From positions 1 to 41,103 of the forward strand of contig JAKUOW010000015.1 of NCBI GenBank assembly GCA_022451045.1: a DNA stretch of 41,103 nt, in the 5' to 3' direction. Below the pieces are notes generated by a model. It saw nothing but the letters and a program-made list of their open reading frames with translations, ran no database searches and was not told the origin of the DNA. Of the stretch, positions 34,326 through 41,103 are shown in pieces. Origin of the DNA: Pirellulales bacterium. Its GTDB lineage: Bacteria > Planctomycetota > Planctomycetia > Pirellulales > Pirellulaceae. The position numbers and the translations under genes are program-made. The first letter of the stretch is position 1. Each line of letters opens with the position of its first letter.

Positions 34326-36425
34326 ATGAAAACGGTAAGTCGCGCGACACTCGTCTGGGTCTTACTGACTAGTGGTCTTTGTATGTCTCTCACAGCTCAA
34401 GAAAACACTTCAGCTTCACCGGACTTTTCCGGAGTGATCAAGCGTATTCAGCAACGTGTACAGTCCGGTGACGTACCGTCATGTGCTGTGGCGGTTGTCA
34501 AGGACGGCAAGATCATATGGGAACAAGGATTTGGTCTGGCCGACCGGGAGAATAATCGAAAGGCTGACGAGCATACGATGTATTCACTCGCATCCATCTC
34601 CAAGCCTATTACGGCAACGGGGATTATGAAACTGGTTAAGGATCGCAAGCTGACGCTTGATGAAGATATCAACAAGTACCTTGGCCGAGCCAAGCTCGAG
34701 AATCTGGTTGACGGTGAAACACCAGCAACACTTCGACAGGTTCTTAATCACTCGTCAGGTTTGCCTATACATGCACAGTTCTTTTATGACCATGAAGAAT
34801 TCAAAGCACCGAGTTTTGAAGAGTCGATTCGTAGATATGGGAAGCTCATGTCTAACCCCGGTGAGCGATATACATATGCGAATTTCGGCTATGGAATCCT
34901 GGACTTCATAATTGGTCGTGCATCACGTAAGTCATATGCAGACTGGATGAAACGAGAGGTGTTCATACCACTTGGTATGAATCGAACATCCGTTCATTTA
35001 AGCGATGAATATGAGCAGTATGCAGCCGTACGCTACGGTGAGGATGGGAAGCCGATTCCGTACTACACGTTTGATCACGATGGTGCGTCTGCGGTATATG
35101 CCAGTGCACATGACTTGGCGCGATTTGCCTTATTCCATCTTGGTGAGTTGCTCGAAGATCAAGTAGAGATTTTCGAAATTCAGGGTGTACTGGAAATGCA
35201 AACTCCTACTCAGGAGATCGTTTCGGGTAGCGGATATGGAATGGGCTGGCGGATTACCGAAGATGATTTTGGTATTAAAACTGTTCGTCACACAGGAGGC
35301 ATGCCAGGTGTTCGAACATATCTGACGATTTTGCCGGATCATAATGCGGCTGTGATTGCCCTGTGTAACTCATCGAGTGACTTACCAGGGCTGGTAACTC
35401 AGGATGCCATCGCAGCACTCTCACCGCTGTACCAAAAGAATCTCATCGCGTGGAGATTGTCTTCACCAAACGCATCACCTGCGCAGGAACCTATGCCCGA
35501 TGAGTTGCTTGGTTATTGGCGCGGCAAGCTAAAAACATATGAAGGAGACCGCCTAATCGAAATCTGGGTGCATGAGGATCAAGATGTGCACGTGCGTATC
35601 GATGAAGACCTAAAAATGCTTGTAAACTACTCGGACTATGACGGTGATGTTTTTACCGGCGAGTTTCGAGCCGAAATGGATACAACTGATATCAGCCGAT
35701 CACCATATACGATTTCAATGAAGCTGAATCTAAACGACGGCATGCTACAGGGATTCCTTACAGCGGTATCGCGATCTTCCACGGATTCAGCGAAGAATCT
35801 TCCAAAATATACTCGCTTTCTTATTAGCCATTTTTGCTCACTCGAACGTGTTTCAAAGTTAGCTGGTAGCCGTAAGCTAAATCTCAATAATTCGCTGCAA
35901 GGCTGGTCTGTCATTACGGATAACGACTTTGAGAAACATGGCGAGATTTCTGTAGAGGAAGGAGTCATTAGTTTGTCATCCGGTAAGCCGGCAACAGGTA
36001 TTCGTTATGCCGGCAAAGACTTCCCAACGATGAACTACGAAATATCACTTGAAGCGCGACGTACTGATGGCCGCGATTTCTTTTGTGGAATCACATTTCC
36101 AGTTGAAAACGAATTTTGTTCTATGATCATCGGTGGTTGGGGCGGCGGTGTCGTGGGATTGTCAAATATCGACAATATGGCAGCAGTTGAAAACGAAACG
36201 ACAGGTTTCCTGGATGTTGAGGACGATCGTTGGTACCAGATCCGACTAAGAGTTACCACGGAATCCATTCAAGCTTGGATTGATGGAAAAGAGTACTTTA
36301 GTGTTCCTACTGGCAATCACAAATTTGGTATTTGGTGGGAACAGGAGCCGGTGCGACCGTTTGGGATCGCCAGTTGGTACACTTCCACTCAACTAAAAAA
36401 CATCCGCATTAGCGCGCCTGACTAG
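34326..36425 (+). CDS. Secreted beta-lactamase-fold serine hydrolase with C-terminal jelly-roll domain
   Basis: About 699 residues from MKTVSRATLV; the track starts at MMNFRIRT eight codons earlier. A signal peptide precedes QENTSASP. Residues up to about 400 are a beta-lactamase / penicillin-binding protein fold: SxxK as SISK (near 90), YAN within GERYTYANFGYG, and HTGG for the KTG motif. Such proteins are often esterases or D-amino peptidases. A linker region follows; then about 500-700 form a lectin/DUF1080-like domain (RRTDGRDFFCGITFPV, RWYQIRLRV, LKNIRIS) that could bind carbohydrate. It probably acts in the periplasm. It lies right after the methyltransferase gene. Confidence 0.85.
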   Translation: MKTVSRATLVWVLLTSGLCMSLTAQENTSASPDFSGVIKRIQQRVQSGDVPSCAVAVVKDGKIIWEQGFGLADRENNRKADEHTMYSLASISKPITATGIMKLVKDRKLTLDEDINKYLGRAKLENLVDGETPATLRQVLNHSSGLPIHAQFFYDHEEFKAPSFEESIRRYGKLMSNPGERYTYANFGYGILDFIIGRASRKSYADWMKREVFIPLGMNRTSVHLSDEYEQYAAVRYGEDGKPIPYYTFDHDGASAVYASAHDLARFALFHLGELLEDQVEIFEIQGVLEMQTPTQEIVSGSGYGMGWRITEDDFGIKTVRHTGGMPGVRTYLTILPDHNAAVIALCNSSSDLPGLVTQDAIAALSPLYQKNLIAWRLSSPNASPAQEPMPDELLGYWRGKLKTYEGDRLIEIWVHEDQDVHVRIDEDLKMLVNYSDYDGDVFTGEFRAEMDTTDISRSPYTISMKLNLNDGMLQGFLTAVSRSSTDSAKNLPKYTRFLISHFCSLERVSKLAGSRKLNLNNSLQGWSVITDNDFEKHGEISVEEGVISLSSGKPATGIRYAGKDFPTMNYEISLEARRTDGRDFFCGITFPVENEFCSMIIGGWGGGVVGLSNIDNMAAVENETTGFLDVEDDRWYQIRLRVTTESIQAWIDGKEYFSVPTGNHKFGIWWEQEPVRPFGIASWYTSTQLKNIRISAPD

Positions 36426-36571
36426 CCTAAGTTCACTGTCGTTGCACTGCAGATAAATCCTGAATGCTTTTGAGTGTTAGTGGAATGCCGTTTTCTCGTG
36501 CCTTAGAATCAGCATTGCGGTGAACATCATTTAGATCCTCTCATTTTATTGCGCCGACTTTGGAGTACCTC

Positions 36572-38869
36572 ATGACAAAACTTTATACAGCGAAGTTGCA
36601 CACAAGCATTTTAATGGTTGCACTCACGTCTCTCGTCTTCGCATTTGCAGAGGTCAATGCGGACCCCCTTCCAAACACAAAACCGCTCACGCTGGACGGT
36701 GATATAACAGACAAGCTTGTAGCTGACGCAGATAAATTCGTGTTGCGTCAGGTGGAAAACTCTATTGAGAAGCGATCGCAGTATTGGAATCGCGATGCTT
36801 CAAGTCGCGATGCTTATGAAGCCTCTGTAAAGAAGAATCGTGAGCGGTTGTCATATATTCTCGGTGTGCGAGATGATCGTGTAGCATTTGAGGATTTGGA
36901 TGTGATCTCAGGCACATCGGGAGAATTTGCGTTCGCGGAGACACGCTACGCTAAGATCTACCGCGTAAAGTGGCCGAGTATTCGAGCACAGTCGGGTGAA
37001 GGCTTTCTAATTATCCCAAATGAGCCTAATGGTACGACGGTTGTAGCAATTGCAGATGCAGACCAAACACCGGAAATGCTGTGCGGGCTAACAGAGGGGA
37101 TCTCTCCGAAATCTCAGATCGCCATGAGGCTTGCTGAACAGGGAGCGACAGTGGTTGTTCCGGTTATTCTGGGGCGTACTCAAAAGAAACACGAAGGCCG
37201 TGGATTGTTATCAAGTCGTGAGTTCATCTATCGCAGCGCATATGAGCTCGGTCGTCACGTAATCGGATACGAATTACAGAAAGTGCTGGCTGCAGTTGAT
37301 TGGGCAAGTAGTCGATCTGACGACGGGACGATTGGTGTTGTAGGTTATGGCGAAGGAGGATTGCTTGCGTTCTATGCGGGGGCCATCGACACTCGCATAG
37401 ATTCGACTTGGGTCAGCGGGTACTTTGATTCCCGCCAAAACATTTGGCAGGAGCCTGCAGCCCGCAACGTGTGGGCACTTCTGGAGCAATTCGGAGATGC
37501 GGAAATTGCGTCGCTGTATGCTGGGCGGTCACTCGCGATTGATGCGTCTAAGGGACCAGAGTTTGAAGTTACAGGTTCCGGTGGGGCGGCGCCAGCTCGG
37601 ATTGTGTCCCCGCAGTGGGATGTTGTACAGAGTGAATATGCCCGGGCACTTGAGCTTGTCGGTAGTGAAGACTTAACTGCTACCTGGTCTTTATCACAAG
37701 GAAAAGAGGATCAAAACTTCTCTCATAGCTTGAGTGCTTATTTACATAGCTTGGGTGATGATGAGTTATCACTCATCAAAGGAACACCACCGGTCAAATT
37801 GCACGGTGATTTAGATGACCCAGTTGCAAGGGAAAACCGAATTGAACTCGAAATGGATCAGCATACGCAATGGTTGCTAACGGAGACGCCATTTATTCGG
37901 AAAGAGTTTACGAAGAACCTAGATACAAGTTCCGTAGAGAAATACAAAGAATCCACCGAGTGGTACCGGGAGTATTTCCGAAATGAAGTGGTTGGAAAGT
38001 GGGATCTTGATGCTAAGCCATTGAATCCTCGGACGCGACTGGTCGAGGAGAACGCAAAATGGACTCGGTATGAAGTCGTGCTGGATGTATATGATGACGT
38101 CATAGCATATGGCCTCATTACCATTCCGACGGGAATTAAGGACGGTGAACAGCGGCCGGTCGTGGTGTGTCAGCATGGGCTGGAAGGTCGACCACAGGAC
38201 ACGATTGGTGAGCAGAATGAGCAATACTATTCACGCTTTGCGACACGGCTTGCTGAACGTGGATTTATTACATTCTCACCACAGAACCTGTACATCTTTC
38301 GGGACAGATTTAGAACTATTCAACGTAAGTCCTATGTCTTGAAGAAGACGATTTTTTCGACGATCGTGCCACAGCATCAACAGATCGTTAATTGGCTCAA
38401 GACATTGCCGCAAGTCGATGACAAACGGATAGCTTTTTACGGACTGTCTTACGGCGGTAAAAGTGCAATGCGGATTCCGCCGTTGGTAACGGACTATTGT
38501 CTTTCGATTTGTTCAGCGGACTTCAATGAATGGGTGCGCAAGAATGCTTCTACCCAACATGGCTTCTCTTATGTATGGCATGGTGAATACGAGATTTTCG
38601 AATGGGACTTGGGTGGGACATTTAATTACGCCGAAATGGGATACCTGATTTGCCCGAGGCCCTTTATGGTTGAACGCGGTCATTTTGACGGTGTTGGCGT
38701 GGATGAATGGGTTGCATACGAGTACGCAAAAGTACGACATATGTATGCCGCGTTGCTAAAGATACCCGGGCAAACAGAAATCGAGTGGTTTGACGGTCCA
38801 CACAAGATCAACGCTGTGAAGACTTTTGATTTTCTTCACAAACATCTGGATTGGCCAGTATCGCAGTAA
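36572..38869 (+). CDS. Secreted two-domain alpha/beta hydrolase; N-terminal domain probably inactive
   Basis: A protein of 765 residues; the ATG at 36572 has GGAG upstream (the track uses a TTG four codons before). The signal peptide ends near AEVNA. Two alpha/beta hydrolase domains follow. The first has the nucleophile elbow GYGEGG (about 258-263), with Glu where Ser or Cys should be. The second has GLSYGG with Ser626, and His744 in GPHKINA, and so should be active. The pattern resembles acetyl xylan esterase / dienelactone-type hydrolases of planctomycete polysaccharide breakdown. Substrate unknown; an ester on a glycan is likely. Its 3' end is 9 bases from the end of a convergent gene. Confidence 0.85.
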   Translation: MTKLYTAKLHTSILMVALTSLVFAFAEVNADPLPNTKPLTLDGDITDKLVADADKFVLRQVENSIEKRSQYWNRDASSRDAYEASVKKNRERLSYILGVRDDRVAFEDLDVISGTSGEFAFAETRYAKIYRVKWPSIRAQSGEGFLIIPNEPNGTTVVAIADADQTPEMLCGLTEGISPKSQIAMRLAEQGATVVVPVILGRTQKKHEGRGLLSSREFIYRSAYELGRHVIGYELQKVLAAVDWASSRSDDGTIGVVGYGEGGLLAFYAGAIDTRIDSTWVSGYFDSRQNIWQEPAARNVWALLEQFGDAEIASLYAGRSLAIDASKGPEFEVTGSGGAAPARIVSPQWDVVQSEYARALELVGSEDLTATWSLSQGKEDQNFSHSLSAYLHSLGDDELSLIKGTPPVKLHGDLDDPVARENRIELEMDQHTQWLLTETPFIRKEFTKNLDTSSVEKYKESTEWYREYFRNEVVGKWDLDAKPLNPRTRLVEENAKWTRYEVVLDVYDDVIAYGLITIPTGIKDGEQRPVVVCQHGLEGRPQDTIGEQNEQYYSRFATRLAERGFITFSPQNLYIFRDRFRTIQRKSYVLKKTIFSTIVPQHQQIVNWLKTLPQVDDKRIAFYGLSYGGKSAMRIPPLVTDYCLSICSADFNEWVRKNASTQHGFSYVWHGEYEIFEWDLGGTFNYAEMGYLICPRPFMVERGHFDGVGVDEWVAYEYAKVRHMYAALLKIPGQTEIEWFDGPHKINAVKTFDFLHKHLDWPVSQ

Positions 38870-38878
38870 GGTTATGGG

Positions 38879-39871
38879 CTAGCCAACTTCAAGACTTGCC
38901 TGGCACATCGGACAGCTCTCAAAAGTATCGATATAAAAGACGTATTCGAATTCAATTAGCCGCGGATGAATACGTGTTTCCGGTAAATACTGCGAACAGA
39001 ACATATCGTAGAGATCGCGTGGACCGAAGTGGTCACATACGCTTATCGCCACTCCATGTTTGGCTATACGCGCTAGTACTTCAGCAATCTTGATACTGAT
39101 CTCCTCGTCTGACATCACGCTTGAAGGCGGCAATCTTAACGGAGGGTCCAATAAATCAGCTAGAAACACGTCATGTTGGCCAGATGATATTTCATCAAGG
39201 AATTTGAAAAATCTGTCCGTTGTTCTGTCAGCACCGGTAATGTCATGAATCAGAGGGTAACGGATTAACCCGGCATTGGTCGAGAATTTCCCCTTTTCAT
39301 TGGGCATTGGAAAGGAAAGAAGGAATTCTCTCGACTCGTTGCTTGATTGAAGAAGATCGCTGGGCACTTCCGGAGTGATGAATTCATCATTGGTGACTGA
39401 CTCGTACACACGATCAATGAATTCTGTCCTTGCGTATACTCCCATTTCATCGACTTCCGAAGTGTCGTGATCTTGGGATTCCGCACGTTCAAAAATCACC
39501 CCGCATATGTGTATTGCCACGGGCCCGTTTTGTCCGTGCCATCGCAAATGGAACTCAAGGTCGTCGCTGTTGGAAAGATCTAAATCATGACATGGAGTTC
39601 CACTTGGATGATTGATCGAAACTTCAAGAAGCGCTCCAACCTGAGTTGTCAGAAGCTCGTCACGAATTTCATCGGGTGCTTCAACAAACTCCGCTGAAAG
39701 CGGTGGGCGGACCCTGAAGCTTTGACCCTTGAGATGATCAGGTATCTCACCTGTTAGAAACAAGCTCACATCCCGCTCTAATCCGCATAACCAAAGGCGG
39801 CCATCGAGCGTCATGGAGTGGTTTAGGTGTATGATTCCTTCTATCAGATATGAAGTGATTTGATGGACCAT
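38879..39871 (-). CDS. Hypothetical protein with C-terminal CxxC
   Basis: A protein of 330 residues with no signal peptide or membrane helix, acidic overall. I recognise no family. The only local motif is a C-terminal CPMCQ, possibly half a metal site. A short hydrophobic patch, VAISVCDHFGPRD, may be a core strand. The frame is long, uninterrupted and begins with ATG, and it occupies the whole stretch between convergent and divergent neighbours, so it is probably real. No plus-strand reading in this stretch looks like a protein. Confidence 0.65.
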   Translation of the reverse strand: MVHQITSYLIEGIIHLNHSMTLDGRLWLCGLERDVSLFLTGEIPDHLKGQSFRVRPPLSAEFVEAPDEIRDELLTTQVGALLEVSINHPSGTPCHDLDLSNSDDLEFHLRWHGQNGPVAIHICGVIFERAESQDHDTSEVDEMGVYARTEFIDRVYESVTNDEFITPEVPSDLLQSSNESREFLLSFPMPNEKGKFSTNAGLIRYPLIHDITGADRTTDRFFKFLDEISSGQHDVFLADLLDPPLRLPPSSVMSDEEISIKIAEVLARIAKHGVAISVCDHFGPRDLYDMFCSQYLPETRIHPRLIEFEYVFYIDTFESCPMCQASLEVG

Positions 39872-39965
39872 TTGTGACTCCCTTTATTTCGATTTGAGAG
39901 CCATCTGAAGTGGAATTGGTGGTCGGATGGTATTGTTACATGCAGAGAGAAAGAAGCAAAGGATT

Positions 39966-40002
39966 ATTTGTCGTTGGTGTCATACCGTGACAAATGACGT
40001 CA
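39966..40002. promoter_or_regulatory. Cluster of TGTCA/TGACA half-sites in a divergent promoter region
   Basis: Nested dyads lie within 37 bases: ATTTGTC...GACAAAT (39966-39995), TGTCA-TACCG-TGACA (39978-39992) and TGACGTCA (39995-40002). They sit between the orphan gene and the DUF1080 gene, so a regulator with a TGACA-type half-site could act here. The region also has an 11-base direct repeat TTCTCAATTCA (40066-40076 and 40078-40088) just before the ribosome-binding site. Confidence 0.4.
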
Positions 40003-40105
40003 TGTATCCCCTTGTTTCAGGCTCTTCAAGATTCGAGAATGAGATGGTACTCATGCATTTTTCACTTCTCAATTCATTTCTCAATTCAAGGTGGAGATCC
40101 CACAA

Positions 40106-41103
40106 ATGAACCGTTTGAACATACTTTCCATATTGATGGCTGTGGTTATTACCGTGCCTGTCACGGCACAGGACAAAAAGGAATGGATTAAACCTGAAGA
40201 AGCTGCCAAGACAGCACATTACAAAATCCAGGGTGAATACCTAATCGAAGTTGAACAGGATGGTCAGCAAGTTAAGGTCGGCTTTCAGGTGATCGCATTG
40301 AGTGATACTACATTCAAAAGCACCGCTTTTCTCGGCGGTTTGCCAGGTGCCGGTTGGGAACGTGGTGGCGAGACTCGCACCAGTGAAGGCAAACTGGAAG
40401 GGGATATAATCTCCTGGACTTCAGAGGATGGAAATGTTGCTCGAAGTAAACTCGTCGAAGCAGGCATTGGTTTGATCAATGATGCTGGCGAAGTTACTAC
40501 TACGATTCCTAAGGTTCACAGAAAAAGTAAGACGCTCGGTGCTAAGCCTCCTGAAGGCGCTGTTGTACTGTTTGATGGTTCTGCTGAATCAGTGAAAAAC
40601 TTTGAACGAGGTGAGATGGTTCTTGATAAACTCCTTCGACATGACTGTGAGTCGAAACAAAAGTTTGGTGACCACAAACTTCACTTGGAGTTTCGTACAC
40701 CGTACATGCCATTTGCTCGCGGGCAGGGCCGTGGAAACAGTGGTATGTACATTCAGGGACGGTACGAAGTGCAAGTGCTTGATTCATTTGGGCTTGATGG
40801 GAAAAACAATGAGTGCGGTGGTATCTACTCGATCTCTGAACCCAAAGTAAACATGTGCCTACCGCCGTTGTCATGGCAGACATATGACTATGACTTTACA
40901 GCCGCGAAATATGATGCAGATGGCAAGAAGGTTAAAAATGCCCGAGTAACAATCAAGCATAACGGTGTGGTCATTCATGACGATCTGGAATTACCAAACC
41001 ATACGCCAGGCAAACACCCGGAAGCTGATTCACCAGGCTTGTTGTACTTGCAAGGACATGGAAATCCTGTCGTATACAGAAACGTCTGGGTTGTCGAAAA
41101 ATA
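40106..41103 (+). CDS. Secreted DUF1080 (3-keto-disaccharide hydrolase-type) protein, stop codon cut by edge
   Basis: About 332 residues are visible, from MNRLNILSIL; the frame ends in 'TA', so the stop is probably split by the window edge. GGTGGAG precedes the ATG at good spacing. A signal peptide (ILMAVVITVPVTAQ) leads to a domain with an IALSDTTFKS strand. The DUF1080 concanavalin-like jelly roll follows from about 155: VVLFDGSAESVKNFE, FRTPYMPFARGQGRGNSGMY, QGRYEVQVLDSFG and the closing NVWVVEK. DUF1080 proteins are abundant in planctomycetes, and some hydrolyse 3-keto glycosides. The N-terminal 130 residues are outside the core domain. It is not in the ORF track because the stop is missing. 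Confidence 0.88.
   Translation, partial: MNRLNILSILMAVVITVPVTAQDKKEWIKPEEAAKTAHYKIQGEYLIEVEQDGQQVKVGFQVIALSDTTFKSTAFLGGLPGAGWERGGETRTSEGKLEGDIISWTSEDGNVARSKLVEAGIGLINDAGEVTTTIPKVHRKSKTLGAKPPEGAVVLFDGSAESVKNFERGEMVLDKLLRHDCESKQKFGDHKLHLEFRTPYMPFARGQGRGNSGMYIQGRYEVQVLDSFGLDGKNNECGGIYSISEPKVNMCLPPLSWQTYDYDFTAAKYDADGKKVKNARVTIKHNGVVIHDDLELPNHTPGKHPEADSPGLLYLQGHGNPVVYRNVWVVEK

Noticed and set aside
39995-40002. TGACGTCA as a eukaryotic-type CRE site
   Set aside because: The match is to an 8-base palindrome in a bacterial promoter region. It is kept only as part of a local dyad cluster.
1-41103. CRISPR arrays, tRNA genes, rRNA genes, insertion sequences
   Set aside because: No regular repeat-spacer pattern, cloverleaf, rRNA stretch or transposase-like frame was seen by eye on either strand.

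Overview
The window most likely comes from a planctomycete (Planctomycetota, Pirellulales-like). This rests on the protein families, not on a marker gene. It carries secreted DUF1080-type proteins, a two-subunit DNA topoisomerase VI, ExbB/ExbD genes set between secreted helical-repeat proteins, a DUF116-polyprenyl synthase fusion, a divergent class II terpene cyclase and an elongated Na+/solute symporter. Base composition looks moderate and even by eye. I see no phage, insertion sequence, CRISPR array, rRNA or tRNA.

Layout. Bases 1-20306 are almost entirely minus-strand. From right to left they read: nagB, purF, proB, a 32-residue basic mini-protein missing from the ORF track, a FabZ-like dehydratase, trmB, def, fmt, then a six-gene block (13240-4752), a DUF3311/symporter pair, rpsR with its own terminator, a hotdog thioesterase, and a prenyltransferase-like toroid protein cut by the left edge. 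Bases 20541-27895 are plus-strand: a NagB/LmbE fusion divergent from nagB, then a secreted helical-repeat protein, ExbB, two ExbDs and a large secreted repeat protein. Two related small secreted proteins lie on the minus strand at 27931-28792. Plus-strand genes resume with top6B-top6A-GNAT, a thioesterase, a methyltransferase, a beta-lactamase-fold hydrolase fused to a jelly-roll domain, and a two-domain alpha/beta hydrolase. An orphan minus-strand gene and a DUF1080 gene cut at its stop codon end the window.

The most interesting part is the block at 4752-13240. It encodes a radical SAM protein, a zinc-ribbon membrane protein, a class II terpene cyclase, a DUF116-polyprenyl diphosphate synthase, a DUF98 chorismate lyase-like protein and a flavin-dependent halogenase-like oxidoreductase. 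Together these could build and decorate a cyclised isoprenoid, possibly joined to an aromatic acid. That product is inferred and I cannot name a described pathway that matches. Other points of note are bacterial topoisomerase VI with a structured leader, a NagB-LmbE fusion that has lost two deaminase aspartates, an esterase whose first domain has lost its nucleophile, and a clustered ATAGAC-N-GTCTAT repeat on both sides of the symporter genes.

Limits: no similarity search was run. Family calls rest on motifs and remembered family patterns. Several starts are alternative codons and are flagged.
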